The notes: generated by a model not told the origin, from the letters alone. A DNA stretch of 64,000 bases from Agelas oroides (GCA_949130485.1 OX422205.1:186001-250000); one strand, 5' to 3'. Shown: positions 1-12,149, counted from the stretch's first letter. Numbers and translations are program-made.

Positions 1-1036
1 GACAGTGGGAATGTTCTCGGGATGCTGGTGACTTAGATTTGTCCCTCCTTGGAGACTTTGACCTTTCTCTCTTGTCAGGAGACTTTTGTCGAGATCTGGA
101 GTGAGATCGCCCCTTCCTTCGTTTCCTTGGAGAGGGAGACTCTTCCTGGTGTCTTGAATGTGACCTGGAACGTAGGTGGCTTGTCCTCTCCACACTTCTA
201 GACTGTGAATGTCTGTTCTTTCCTCTCTCCCTCTCCCTAGACCGACTTCTCTTTCTCAATTCATCTCTAGAAGGCTTTCGTCGTTTCTTCTCTTCATCCC
301 CTGACTCCCTCTCCTCTGTCTTACATGCAGCTAACTTCTTCTTAATGATTTCCTTCATTTCCTGCAGTTCATCCAGGTTAAAAACGTCCTCCACCTCCCC
401 GTCCTCCAGCTGACCATTCTCTTTTTTCTTCTGCATAATATTATCCTTCAGATTTTTCATTTCTTCAAGGTTATCCAGTTGGAAAACATCCTCGAGCTTC
501 TGCCTCTTTATTTCGTTTTCGCTCTCATGGTCTTCAGAGTGACGTTTCTTGTGCTTCTTATGTTTCTTGTGGTGCTTGTGTTTCCTTGTTCCTTCCTCCT
601 CCTCATCCTCCTTGTTCTTGTGTTTGTCTTTCTTGTGTTTATGCTTGTGTTTATGCTTGTGTTTGTGCTTCTTTTTCTCCTCTGGCTTCACTTCTTCGCT
701 CCTGAGAAAAACAAACAACAGAACTGTCAACACACTACTATTCACTTCTTCCCTCCTGAAGCAAGCGACAGAGCAACAACAGTAAATACACTGTCATTCA
801 ACCAATCTTGACCTAAGCAGCCTACCCACACCCAAGCATTACACTGCCGAGGTCATTGTAGGCGGACTTCCCCCTACAAAGAAGCTTTCAGTGCCCACTA
901 TCCAACTCTAACTCTTCCCCTCTCACCTGTTCGTTTGGATCTCCTCTGGATGGTCGTCATCGTCGTCAATGATCTGCCCTTCTTCTTCGGAAGACGAGTC
1001 CTGTGCGGGAGCATGCTCTACCACTACCGCTGCCAT
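1..1036 (-). CDS. PRPF4B: PRPF4B-like SR-rich protein, N-terminal part (cut by window edge)
   Basis: Two exons are visible: 927-1036 (start ATG at 1034-1036) and 1-701, which runs off the left edge. The protein opens with an acidic stretch (SSSEEEGQIIDDDDD), then a Lys-His array (KHKHKHKHKHK), two similar short motifs (LEDVFQLDNLEEMK and VEDVFNLDELQEMK), then an Arg-Ser region with many SRSRSR and KSPRRDKSKSP strings. This order resembles the disordered N-terminus of the spliceosomal kinase PRP4/PRPF4B, which has a KHKHKHKHKKHK array followed by an AKRTKLDD-type segment. The kinase domain would lie outside the window, so the name is provisional; another nuclear SR protein is possible. Head-to-head with the MVB12-like gene, 171 bp between start codons. 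Confidence 0.55.
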
Positions 1037-1207
1037 TTTCTTACGTTCTCGCTACGTTGTACGTATACTAGAGTATACGTAGATAACATTTCCGTTCTAA
1101 ACGTAAAGGGGTAGGCGGGGTACGACCTTTGGTACGACCATAGACTTTCTGACTTTCGATTAGCTGCTGCTGCTCTGGCTGCTGCTGGCTTTACCAGGTC
1201 AGACGGA
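1037..1207. promoter_or_regulatory. Bidirectional promoter interval (PRPF4B-like / MVB12-like)
   Basis: 171 bp between two divergent start codons. It holds a near-perfect palindrome at about 1060-1081 with arms ACGTATACT and AGTATACGT around a 2-base centre. No TATA box is evident. Confidence 0.5.
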
Positions 1208-4132
1208 ATGGATGATCCAGTGACTGACATCATATTTGTGAGCTCGCAAGAAAACTGTCCCGAGGGATACACTCTGGTAAGCTAAATCCGGAACGTTTGT
1301 GAAGCGTTAAATTAAAGGTTAATTTCTTACCCTGAGGTTATTAATTACTAAGCAATTAAATATTGATTGATTGATGATTGATTGCATCCCCTCCTCCCCT
1401 AGGTCTCGGAGTGTCCTTGTGGTCACGATGCTCAGCTGTGGGAGAAGGTGCTGGGAGGAAAGGAGGAAGAACGCTACATCTGTTACACAAAGGAGGACAA
1501 GGTCAAATTATGCTCTGTGTGAGGGTGGCCTCGTGAGGTCATGGTCCATAGAACGCTCCATTGTTCCAATGTGTCTGTGCATGTAAATGGTTTGAATGGT
1601 AGTCTTACAAACAGTATGTCATCAAATGACATTTTGGAACAAATGTAGCTGCAAACCAGAGCCAGCAAAATTGTCAAAGCTGAAATTATTCTCCATAGGT
1701 GTGGAGGAGGGTAGTTCTGCATTTGTCAGAAGCACGTCAAAGGAACTTTACCACCTTTTTCAGAATATTGCTTGTGGTTGCCAATAGATACACTTTGAGG
1801 TGGTGTTCTCACTTATACTTGTTATGATTGTGCTTCTAACTATTTCCTTTTTGAAGCTGAAATATCATTTTTCCTCTCTTCTTCGTCCAGGCTGCAATAG
1901 TTTATTTTTTGTCATCTCTCCCCCAGGGAGGACTAGTAGTGGTGGACATGTACATTCCAAAACGCACAGCCCAGTGGGTATACAAAGGATACAAGATCAT
2001 TAAGAGCACAGTAGAAGGTGGGCAACTGACTGCTTTTTTGTTGTTGTTTGTTTGTTTGTTTGTTTGTTTGTTTGTTTGTTTCCATGATAGTGAGAGTGTT
2101 CATACCATTATTTTGTGGATAATATGCTCAGGCACAGTTTCATATCGCTAACAATACTGCCTACAGGCTACATAATGGCAGCCTGGGCAAAAAATGGGAA
2201 GACTTTATAATTCGCCACTGTCTAGGTATGTAGTCACGTCTGAGTGTGTATTTGTACACTCTTGACAATTGGGACTTTTGATGGAAACCCTGCCTTCAGA
2301 CTGTATGTACATACAACAAGCCTTGCCAAACTATTTCTCTTTGTAGCTAGAAGATAATCACTGATTCATCTTGGCTCTGTGTACACTGGATACACTATAC
2401 CCTCTTCCTCCCTCCCTTCCTACTTCCTCTTCCTCCCTCTTCTCTCTCCCTCTCCCCCCCCCCCAGGAGATGAGCCCATGAGACACCGACAGCTGGCAGT
2501 GAAGAAGGTCCCAAAGTCAGAGGCAAAAATAGTTGTGGCTGACCTCATTGTCTGCCGAGGGAAAGACAATGTTTCTAAACTGTACAAGAGACTTGAGTGA
2601 GTGAGAGAGTGTGTCTTCACAACGTGTTCTCTGTAATGAGCTCCTTTTCCTCTTTCAACCTGCACAGAAAAATCAACGGTGTTTGCATCTGCTTCAGACG
2701 TGTGGAGTACACAACTTCCTCAGACGAGCAGGGGAGACACTCTGACCAGGTGGAGGCTTCCACAGAGGGGGCGAACACTGACGATGTCTCCAAACTGGCA
2801 CACAATGTGGAAGTGCTGGACGTGGACGACCGTCGTGGCTCCAAATCCAGTGAAGAATACTACTCCCCTACTCCCCCTCCCGGCTCCTCCTCCTCCTCCC
2901 CCATTCAGGATCAAACATCTCAGATCACCACCGACAGTGCAGAGTATGACAGACCTCAGCCAGTAAATGAGGTAGCCACTGTCATAATAACAGAGATGAC
3001 TGCTTCAGCTCTACCTCCAACTGATAACCCCTATCACCCTCCTGCCAGTAGCCAGCCCTACCCAACTCCAGCTGCCAGTAGCCAGCCCTATCACCCTCCT
3101 GCGAGTAGCCAGCCCTACCCAACTCCAGCTGCCAGTAGCCAGCTCTATCACCCTCCTGCGAGTAGCCAGCCCTACCCAACTCCTGCTGCCAGTAGCCAGC
3201 CCTACCCCCCTCCTGCTGCGAGTAGCCAGCCCTATCCCCCTCCTACTGCCAGTAGCCAGCCCTATCACCCTCCTACTGCCAGTAACCAGCCCTACCCAAC
3301 TCCAGCTGCCAGTAGCCAGCCCTACCCAACTCCTGCTGCCAGTAGCCAGCCCTACCCCCCTCCTGCTGCAAGTAGCCAGCCCTACCCTCCTCCTGCTGCC
3401 CGTAGCCAGCCCTATCCCCCTCCTGCTGCGAGTAGCCAGCCCTATCCCCCTCCTACTGCAAGTAGTCAGCGCTACACTCTTCCTCCAGCTGCCAGTAGCC
3501 AGCCCTACCCTCCTCCAGCTGCCAGTAGCCAGCCCTACCCTCCTCCTGCTGCCAGTAGCCAGCCCTATCCCCCTCCTGCTGCCAGTAGCCAGACCTATCC
3601 CCCTCCTGCTGCGAGTAGTCAGCCCTACCCTCCCCCTCCTGCTGCGAGTAGTCAGCCCTACCCTCCTCCTTCAGCTGCCAGTAGCCAGCCCTATCCAACT
3701 GGTATGTGATTACTCTCTCCCTCTGCTAGCTTCGATTACATGTAATCTATTTCTCCCAGCTGTTGGTGGGTTTCCATCCTACAAACTTACCCCTGCCGAC
3801 CCGTCACCGCAAAGCTACCACCTCTCCTATGTTTCTCAGCCACCCGCCTCCTCTTACCCTCGTCCTCCCTCCTCCCAGCCTGGCTATGATACCAGGGTAG
3901 GGTTTGGTGTTGGAGGTGGTGCCTTCCCTCCTTCCCAGCCTCCCTTCGGGTATGGCGCTACTGCTGGACCCTCGTTCACTGGGACAGCAGTGAGTTTTAT
4001 TGTGCTCCGAGATAAAGCTTGTGTGTCAGCTGGGGAATGTGTTGGAATCATGGGGTCTTGTAATGGCTGAAAGGCATCCTGCACCATGGGTGATTGTACA
4101 TAACATCTATGAGTGCCTCATTCATTGATTGT

Positions 4133-4174
<42 letters not shown>

Positions 4175-4278
4175 CTCAACAGTCCGCTGGCCCTGCCCCC
4201 TACAACCCCCTTAACCCGGGCACCACCCCCTACCCCCCACCCTCCTCCTCCAACCAGGGCTATGGTTTTAACTTCTGA
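1208..4278 (+). CDS. MVB12-like MABP-domain protein with a long Pro/Tyr repeat tail
   Basis: Exons 1208-1276, 1403-about 1516 (a donor after 1501 is also in frame), 1927-2017, 2467-2596, 2668-3701, 3760-3989, 4168-4278; about 592 residues. Residues 1 to about 150 match the MABP beta-prism domain of ESCRT-I subunit MVB12: ITDIIFVSSQENCPEGYTL, then RYICYTKEDK, VDMYIPK, LAVKKVPKSEAKIVVADLIV and KINGVCICFRR, in the same order as human MVB12B. After an acidic Ser-rich linker come about 24 repeats of a SSQPYPPPAA-type decamer (about 3030-3700), then a Gly/Pro/Tyr-rich end. I see no UMA domain, the C-terminal part that anchors MVB12 in ESCRT-I, so ESCRT-I membership is uncertain. MABP domains bind acidic membranes in known cases. 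Confidence 0.8.
2037..2081 (+). repeat. (TTTG)n microsatellite
   Basis: About ten TTTG units in an intron of the MABP-domain gene. Confidence 0.9.
3030..3700 (+). repeat. In-frame coding minisatellite, about 30-bp unit
   Basis: About 24 copies of a 30-bp unit encode SSQPYPPPAA and variants (PTPAA, HPPTA, PPTA). Copies vary mostly at third positions and in the PPP/PTP/HPP triplet. It lies inside one exon of the MABP protein, and the copy number is likely to vary between alleles. Confidence 0.9.
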
Positions 4279-4559
4279 CCCTACATCTAGAACCTGCTGC
4301 TGCTAGCTACTGCAGTGTTTATTGAGTTCAGTACCATGAAACCTTGTATTGCAGATGCTTGTTCATATCCCAGTTTTTATTCATATTGCATTATACCACA
4401 TTACATCACTTTCTATGTATTTCATTGGACGAACAGTGGAGTATAACGAGTCCTAGTATGTAAATAACGGTTTGCACATGATGTACCAGAATAGTTTACA
4501 CATAACTGAGTGATAGTTTACTGTCTCCATGTCGGGTATACTAATACTTCAAAAATGTA

Positions 4560-4567
4560 TGACGTCA
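4560..4567. promoter_or_regulatory. CRE palindrome TGACGTCA upstream of VAC14
   Basis: A perfect 8-bp CREB/ATF site 50 bp upstream of the VAC14 start codon. Function is inferred from motif and position only. Confidence 0.45.
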
Positions 4568-4616
4568 CGAGAGGGTTGCCCCGCCCACTCAACCTTGCTA
4601 GCACAGGATCGTGGGG

Positions 4617-7600
4617 ATGGTAGAGAGAGCAATCTTGCCGCTGTCCCCCAGCATCACGCGGGGGCTGGCCGACAAGCTGGTGGAGAGAAGAAAGGCCGCC
4701 GCCCTGGAACTGGAAAGGTAGCCGCATTGATACCAATGAAACTGTCATTATTACCCCACTGTGCAGACTGGATCTATCATAGGCCGTTAGTGCTTTCACT
4801 GCACGGTGTTAGCAAAGTAGAATGCTAATTGCCTAATACAAGCACTGGTGACGTATTACATTCATTTGGTGGAAGCCAGATCTCTGCTGTTAAAGAAAAC
4901 TAGGAGATTAATACCAGAAGTGCATGTTCATTCACCCGACCAATTTCTTGCAATATGATGCTTGGCTCACATGATGTATTTCATGAGGTTGGAAATGACA
5001 AAACACGGAAAGGAAGGTTGGAGGTATCATATTGTGAAACACCTTGGTCACAGAACAGACAATACCCTCTCTTGCTGGTGGTGTTTACTACTAAAGGAGG
5101 CCTACTCCACTAGACATATGGGTACGAGGCTAAGCAGGAATTGGAATATTTCGCAATGCAATCCACTTGCACAGATCTTGGACCTGATGCTACACTCAGG
5201 GCTAGTCTCATGCCCAGACTTTGTTCCAAATGAAGACAAGCTCACACCTGAGACCAAACCCATTGTAGATTGTTAGTGTTTGTGCTCACCAGACCTCCCT
5301 TCTTAGCGGTGGTCTTCTCCCCTCATCCCCCCCCCCCTCTCTCTCCCACAGGTTGGTGAAGGACTTGTTGATGATGAATGACTATGGCCAGGTGAAGCAG
5401 GTGATCTCTGCTCTGGAGCGCGACTTTACCATCTCCTCCAACCCCAACTCCCGCAAGGGAGGACTTGTAGGTCTTGCGGCTACAGCCATCGCTCTCGGAA
5501 GGGTAGGTATCAAGTCAGGTACTTCCCGCAGGAGGGAGGGTATGTTGCTGACTTTCATCGCTTCATACCACGGGGCCTGGCACGTACACATGTGACACTA
5601 AAGCTTGGGTGAAGAAGACCTAACAGGCTAGAGTGGAGTATGTACTTCTGAAAGTCACTTACAGTGCTCCTCCTTCTCCTCACCCCCCCCCCCCCCCCCC
5701 CCCCCCTCCAGCCATCCATCGGCATGCATCTCCCGGAGTTAGTCCAGCCAGTGCTGATGTGTTTTGAGGACCAGGACCCACGGGTGCGGTACTATGCCTG
5801 TGAATCGCTCTACAACATCTCCAAGGTGGCTCGCAGCGCTGTGCTGGTGTTCTTCAATAACATCTTTGAGGGACTCTGCAAGGTGAGGAGGGAGGGAGGG
5901 AGGGAGGGAGGGAGGGAGGATGAAGTGTGAGGGTAATCCTAAGCGTAACTGTCATCCTCTCTCCTCTCTCAGCTGTCATGTGATGCTGACTCCAATGTTC
6001 GTTATGGGGCGGAGCTGCTGGACCGACTTATGAAAGATGTTGTATCCGAGAATCCTCACTTTGATACAGACAACTTCATTCTGTTACTCCGGGAAAGAAT
6101 CTACACCAAGGATGGTTTTGCACGACAGTTTCTTGTCTCATGGGTAGGTACATGAGTATAAACCAGTCCCTGTTGTCATGACTACACACAGTGCATGGCA
6201 GAGTGTGTTCCAATTCACAATACATGCGCACACACGCAGATTTCATTCCTGGACTCGGTGCCGGACATACACATGAGTGAGCATGTTCCGGAGTTTATTG
6301 ATGGTCTGTTCTGTATCCTTGGAGATCAGAGGAAGGAGATCCGCAGAATGTGAGACACAGCTACTCTCCTTACCATTCACTCATGACGCCTCCCTTCCTA
6401 CCTTTTTCCCTTTCTCCTCCTCTCTCCCCTCCCTCCTCTCCCTCTTCTCCTCTCCCCTCCCTCCCCCAGGGCTGAAGAAGCTTTGGGGGAGCTGCTGAAG
6501 GAGATAGAGCAGTACTCCTCTTCTGTGCGGTTTGAAGCCATGGCCAATGTCATTGCTCTCCACTCCCAGTCTGACGGTGAGCAACACTACATTACATCAT
6601 AGCCGTATGCACTGATGTCTGTACTCTGTACTCTGGACTCTGGACTCTGTACTCTGTACCATCACTCTTACATAACTATGTATCCACAGCCCATCACAGC
6701 CTCCCTTGTGTTCTTCCTGGCTCCTCCTCTCCCTTCCCTCCTCCCCCTCCCTCTTCCCCCCCTCCCTCCTCCCTCGTAGATGAAGTGATCCAGTTTACAG
6801 CGCTGACATGGTTAAAAGCATTCCTCGACCTTGCTCAGCGTTCCATGATGGTCTTCACCTCTAATATCTTGGTCTCTATCCTCCCTTGCGTTGCCTATGA
6901 AGACCCTGAAAAGGCACGTATCCTCCCACTAAGTGTAAAATGCTTCAAGCTTTCCATTCCAGACTTTGTCTTGCTGTTTAATTCAAAAGTGTGAGCCAAA
7001 ATCCTGACAGAAAGCCTGGGTTTGATGCTAGTATGTTACCATAGCAACCAATAACAAATACTAAGTGTTTCTTTTCTTCAATAGCTGCTGTAAAGTAGGC
7101 GGACACAGTCGTTAGCACCCTAGCCAAGTTCAATGGAAGACAGTATGTTTTGTACATGAGAGTCAATCAGTAAGTGAGAGGCTTCTAGCACAAATATCTC
7201 GTTGAATTACTGAAAAGATTGTGCCTCACATTTCTATGGAACACTGTACTGTTGGGTAGTGACTTGTCCCCAGGCTCTCCCACACCCAACACTGTACTGT
7301 TGGGTAGTGACTTGTCCCCAGGCTCTCCCACACCCAACACTGTACTGTTGGGTAGTGACTTGTCCCCAGGCTCTCCCACACCCAACACTGTACTGTTGGG
7401 TAGTGACTTGTCCCCAGGCTCTCCCACACCCAACACTGTACTGCAGAAACAAGGCTTAGTGCTGTCAAGAGTTAATGACCATATTACAAAGAAATAGCAC
7501 CCTAACTCTTGTCCTCAGACATCCGTAATGTGTCCCTGGAGGTGAATGATCGCCTCAAGAAGCTCATTCTTCCAGAGGATGACGACGACGAAGCGACAGA

Positions 7601-10155
7601 CCTTGCAACTGGAGAGGGCACCTCACTCACCAAAACAAGTCAGTCAAGTCCTCGGCTGTCCCCCAAGTTGGCTGCAACATCCTCCACTACGGCTAGCGGC
7701 TCAGCTACTGCGTCCACAGGCCACTCAAGTCCACGGCTGTCCCCCAAGTCAGCTGCAACTATCCACTCAGCCACTGCATCCATAGAAACAAGCACTGCTT
7801 CATCAAAAAATGGCCCGTCCAGTGGCCTTTCCAGCCCCAGACCTCCTTCCGAGCTTCATCCTACTTCGTCAGTTGAGCTCAGTGGAACTGGGGGAACTAG
7901 CCGAAAGATTTCTATTCGAGAGCCCCCAAAGCTCCACCTTCTTGCGGTACTGGGCGTGCTGATCCCTCACACAAAGTATACACTGCAGGAGACAAGGCTA
8001 GAAACATTACGATGGCTTATGTGGCTCCACCAGCAGCTGCCAAAGAGGGTAGGTAAACCTCTCTCCATTCTACCCCCTCTTTGAAGTGACTGTGTGCGCC
8101 ATGCTCTGCACACACACAGGTGTATAGACAGGCAGGGAAGCTGTTTTCAGCCCTCCTAGAGATGGTCACCGACTTCTCAGACCGTGTAAGCACTGATACT
8201 AAATGTGGCTTTTATTGTTAATGCCCACTTTCCTCACTTTCCTCATCCCTCACTTTCCTCACCCCTCACCCCTCACTTTCCTCACCCCTCACTTCCCTCA
8301 CTTTCCTCATCCCTCACTTCCCTCACCCCTCACATTCCTCACCCCTCACTTCCCTCACTTTCCTCACCCCTCACATTCCTCACCCCTCACTTCCCTCACT
8401 TTCCTCACCCCTCACATTCCTCACCCCTCCTTCCCTCACTTTCCTCACCCCTCACTTCCCTCACCCCTCACTTTCCTCATTCCTCACTTCCCTCACCCCT
8501 CACTTCCCTCACCCCTCACTTCTCTCACTTTCCTCATCCCTCACTTTCCTCATCCCTCACTTTCCTCACCCCTCACTTCCCTCACCCCTCACATTCCTCA
8601 CCCCTCACTTCCCTCACTTTCCTCACCCCTCACATTCCTCACCCCTCACTTCCCTCACTTTCCTCATCCCTCACTTCCCTCACCCCTCACTTTCCTCATT
8701 CCTCACTTCCCTCACCCCTCACTTCTCTCACTTTCCTCATCCCTCACTTTCCTCACCCCTCACTTCCCTCACCCCTCACATTCCTCACCCCTCACTTCCC
8801 TCACTTCCCTCACTTTCCTCACCCCTCACTTTCCTCACTTTCTCACCCCTCACCAGGTTGTCCGCATGGCACTACAGGTGATAGCTACCCTCTCCACCTC
8901 CAGAGCAGGTCTTGAGCTGGAGTCTTCCTCCTCCTCCTCCTCCTCCTCCAGCAAAGCTGTCTCTAAGAGTACCACTCCCACCCCTACTCCTCACCCACAT
9001 CTCAACAAATACTTTCGTATGTTACTGCTTGAGCTTCTCAAGATGTTTGACTCCAACAAGATACTCTTGGAGAGGAAAGGCAGCTTCATTATCAGGTTCG
9101 AGTAGCCCAGTTCCTCCGTGAGCCAGTGTTTGTTTGCAGTGCATGTGTGCATGTCCGTTGACCCACTGCTTGAAACATTTGGACAAACGCTTGCGGGAAG
9201 TACTGTTGTTTTAATTTCTTGCCAATGTCATCAGTCTTCATGTTTGACAGAATTTCTCTGTCTTCACCACCTCTTCCATTCCTTCTCCCTCCTTCCCTCC
9301 TTCCCCCCTCTCCCTTCCTCCTCCCTCCGTCTCCCTCCTTCCCTCCTCTCCCTTCCTCCCTCCTCCCCCACCCTTACCCCCAGACATCTGTGTCTGTGTG
9401 TGGATGCCCACTCTGTGTACTGCACGCTGGCAGAGATCCTCTATGCAGAGGAGAACCTGCAGTTTGCCTCCATGATGGTACAGGTCCTGAACATGATTCT
9501 CTTCACCACTACCGAGCTGTACGAACTACGGGTTCAGCTCAAAGACCTAAAGACACCAGTAAGGGTGTGTGTGTGTGGTGGAGTGGGAGGGGAGAGGTGG
9601 CCTTGTAAGGGTGTGTGTGTGTGGTGGAGTAGAGGGGAGAGGTGGCCTTGTAATATTATGTAGGCTCATTTCACTTACCATATATAGGGAAGAGTACAGG
9701 TACAAGGCTTGGAGGGGGAGGGGGGGGATATGTTCTTCTATCATTTGTGATCCACTCCAACCTTCCCATGCCTGCAGGAAAGTTGGCATCTCTTCACGAC
9801 TCTTTATAGCAGCTGGTGCCACAACCCGGTTGCAACCGTCTCCCTCTGTCTCCTCTCACAGAACTACGACCATGCCTCCAACCTGGTACAGAAGTTTGCA
9901 GACATTGAGATCACAGCTGATCTCCTCAAGGAAATTGACTCCCTTGTTCAGCTGATCGAGTCTCCCATCTTTGCCTTCCTCCGACTGCAACTGCTTGCCC
10001 CACAAGAGCACGTGTCACTTGTGAGGACGTTGTACGGGCTGCTGATGCTTCTTCCACAGAGTGGTGCGTTCAGCTCTCTCAAGCAGAGGCTGAGCTGCGT
10101 CCCTGTCATCACCATCATTGACAAAGAGGGCAAGAGCAAGAGGTACATGGTTTGA
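4617..10155 (+). CDS. VAC14: VAC14 scaffold of the PIKfyve complex
   Basis: Twelve exons: 4617-4717, 5352-5502, 5712-5882, 5973-6143, 6240-6349, 6470-6576, 6780-6917, 7519-8048, 8120-8185, 8857-9095, 9384-9558, 9778-10155; 778 residues against 782 in human. VAC14 is the HEAT-repeat scaffold that holds PIKfyve and FIG4 and so controls PI(3,5)P2 on endolysosomes. Recognised segments include [65 protein letters not shown] and [19 protein letters not shown], each with a close counterpart in human VAC14. The middle (exon 8) is a variable Ser/Thr-rich linker and exon 10 carries a run of ten serines encoded by TCC. A full CRE site, TGACGTCA, lies at 4560-4567 upstream of the start. Confidence 0.96.
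7241..7443. repeat. 48-bp minisatellite, four copies
   Basis: Near-identical 48-bp units in VAC14 intron 7. Because 48 is divisible by three, the array reads open in several frames on both strands; those reading frames are artefacts. Confidence 0.95.
8222..8853. repeat. Polypyrimidine minisatellite (TTTCCTCACCCCTCAC-type), about 630 bp
   Basis: A strand-biased CT-rich tandem repeat with a unit of about 16-32 bp fills most of VAC14 intron 9, ending just before the acceptor at 8856. Long pyrimidine tracts of this kind can adopt triplex structures. Open frames inside it are repeat artefacts. Confidence 0.95.
9559..9655. repeat. Two-copy tandem duplication of about 45 bp
   Basis: A GT-rich unit containing GGGGAGAGGTGGCCTTGTAA occurs twice directly after the donor of VAC14 exon 11. 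Confidence 0.8.
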
Positions 10156-10831
10156 ATTAGACACGGTCACTTGTTAGTCATTAGAGGGTAGGTCTCACGG
10201 ATTCAGGTCACTTGTTAGTCATTCCCACAGTGACCTTAGAAAGCAGGAAAGAGAAAAGTGGTTTGGACTGGGGGGAGGATTGCAGTACCATACTCCTGCA
10301 TTGTCAAGCGCATATGTTTTATGTCTCCACAGGAAGGAAATGAGCAAAATGCATTTTGTGCGCACTTTGTACAGTGTACCACAGTAACTGTGCACAAAGC
10401 ATCACTTAACACCACTGATAATGTGCTTAACAATGTGTGAGTGTGGTATACCAAACCTGGAATGGAAGTATAACATGTATTGGAACCAGACTTGGTATCC
10501 AGGATACTGTGGCATCCTAGAAGCCTTAAACTGCTGATGTGGTTAACAATGTTTGGTTAGCAATGTTTTTGTTAGTAGGAGTAAGCTGTTGGGTAAGCTG
10601 TTGGGTAAACTGATGGTCGCTGATGTAAGTACCAGAATATGAAATCACAAAGTGAGAACTTGTTTAGAGTCCTGCTCAATTGATGAAAATCACAATGTAG
10701 ATAAACCAATAAATAACCAAACCAGTAACATTTGTGAGGTATATAATATATATACATGTATAAATAAAAATACAACAGGTTCTGTTTGATGAGATGAAGA
10801 AACTGAAAACAAACACGCAATAAATAATACT
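10156..10831. other. Intergenic region, 3' flanks of convergent genes
   Basis: 676 bp between the stop of VAC14 and the stop of the 142-residue gene on the other strand. It is AT-rich toward the right, with AATAAA-like strings near 10757-10766. No coding signal seen. Confidence 0.7.
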
Positions 10832-11514
10832 TTATACGCATGGTTCCTGTGACTCCTGCTTCTTGAGTTCTCTAGCAACTTGTAAGTTCCTGTCTAAAAC
10901 TTTCTTGGCTGCCTGGATTGTTTCAGGCTTGAGCTGTTGTCCTGACTTCCCTGCCATCTGATATACCAAGGGGTCCATTGACTGGGCCAGAGCTAAAGCC
11001 TCCATCTCCCGCTGGCGAATACGTTCCAACTTTTCTTCTGTGAGCTTCTGCAAGGGAACCAGCATGGCAACAGTTTACATCAGCTCATTCTGATACTAAA
11101 TTTGAATGGCTACCTAATAAAAAAAACCTCTCTACTATCTTCACAACCTAGTCTAGTGAGGCCAGACCAATTCTGGATTGAGCCTGGCCACACAAGACTA
11201 CTCACAACCCCTAGGCTCCCCATTGTAGATTCAGCTATGGAATATAGGCCATTACCTGTTAATATTTACAAAACTAGGCCCACAACTCTATATCTCTCTA
11301 CCTTTCTTCTCTCATCTGCCCTCCGTTGTTTTTCAGCCAAGTCCTCTTCTGTCATCTCCTTAGCTCTCATCCTGCCTCTCTGGTGCTGAGCTAGAACATG
11401 GGCCTTTCTCTTTGGCAGCTGCTTGCTAGGACGTTCATCAAAGCCTACCATAAAGCTAACCGCCTGAGGCTTTGTTTTACAGTCACCACTCACGGCAGAA
11501 TCGCCATTCTCCAT
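10832..11514 (-). CDS. Unrecognised 142-residue charged protein
   Basis: Two exons, 11302-11514 and 10832-11047, join in phase 0 with good splice sites. I do not recognise the family. The first half has a segment SFMVGFDERPSKQLPKRKAH followed by a basic stretch. From about residue 50 to the end it is highly charged and predicted helical (EEDLAEKQRRADERRK, LTEEKLERIRQREMEALA, IQAAKKVLDRNLQVARELKK), as in a coiled coil. There is no signal peptide or membrane segment. It is convergent with VAC14 and lies beside the tRNA-Thr gene. The clean intron and charge pattern argue that it is a real gene. Confidence 0.75.
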
Positions 11515-11730
11515 GGCTAGCTCACTTGATACCGTAATTCAAGTTTGATAAACCTCACAGGAAGTGACTCTGAATAAAGAGCACCATTGCCATAGCTACT
11601 CCTCGAAAATGAATAAAATCAAATTATTGTGTTCTGTAAAGAGAAAAAAACGTTTTGGATTGGAGAGATATAAGCTTAAGGGCCAAAAAAAAGGAAGAAT
11701 CGAGAATACAAACACCCAAAAAAAAAACCA

Positions 11731-11740
11731 AAAAAAAAAA
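11731..11740 (-). terminator. RNA polymerase III T-run terminator
   Basis: Ten consecutive T on the minus strand, four bases past the 3' end of the tRNA-Thr gene. Confidence 0.8.
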
Positions 11741-11744
11741 CGAA

Positions 11745-11817
11745 GGCCCTGACCGGATTCGAACCGGTGATCTCCTGTTTACTAGACAGGCGCTTTAACC
11801 AACTAAGCCACAGAGCC
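11745..11817 (-). tRNA. tRNA-Thr (anticodon AGT)
   Basis: Read on the minus strand, 73 nt fold into a standard cloverleaf. The 7-bp acceptor stem GGCTCTG/CAGGGCC contains one U-G pair, the anticodon arm is CCTGT-CTAGTAA-ACAGG, and the T loop is GGTTCGAATCC, all very close to animal tRNA-Thr(AGT). A run of ten T (minus strand, 11731-11740) just downstream fits a pol III terminator. The CCA end is not encoded. Confidence 0.97.
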
Positions 11818-12149
11818 ACTTCGGCGGGAAGTTCCGCAGACTGTATTTTATTACTTCATTAACACCTTCGTTCTCTGTCCTTTGCACTCAGGACTCAGAA
11901 GGCAACAATACCCTCCACTGTTGGCTTTGGTGAACTTTTGGAACATTTTGTTGCAGTGCAACGGAAGCACTCAGCTGCAAGACGCAAGGCAGCCATACCT
12001 AACACCCTCAGAGCAGATTATACAGGGTTGAAATAGACACAAATATTGTAGAAAGATATTATTATTGTTATTTGTGTGTTAGTTGTTTTTATTTTGACAG
12101 GACTAACAACACCATTACCATCACACACCAATACAGCCACACAATACAC
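11818..12149. other. Intergenic region
   Basis: 332 bp between the tRNA and the stop of the isomerase-like gene. No gene signal seen. Confidence 0.6.

Noticed and set aside
2167-2225. Possible extra exon of the MABP gene (good AG and GT borders)
   Set aside because: Inserting it creates a stop in the reading frame; joining 2017 to 2467 gives the continuous MABP match.
7185-7497. Several repeated frames on both strands
   Set aside because: They come from the 48-bp minisatellite, which is divisible by three.
8203-9105. Plus-strand frames of 236-300 residues with repeated FPHPS
   Set aside because: They are the polypyrimidine array in VAC14 intron 9; only the exon part from 8857 is real.
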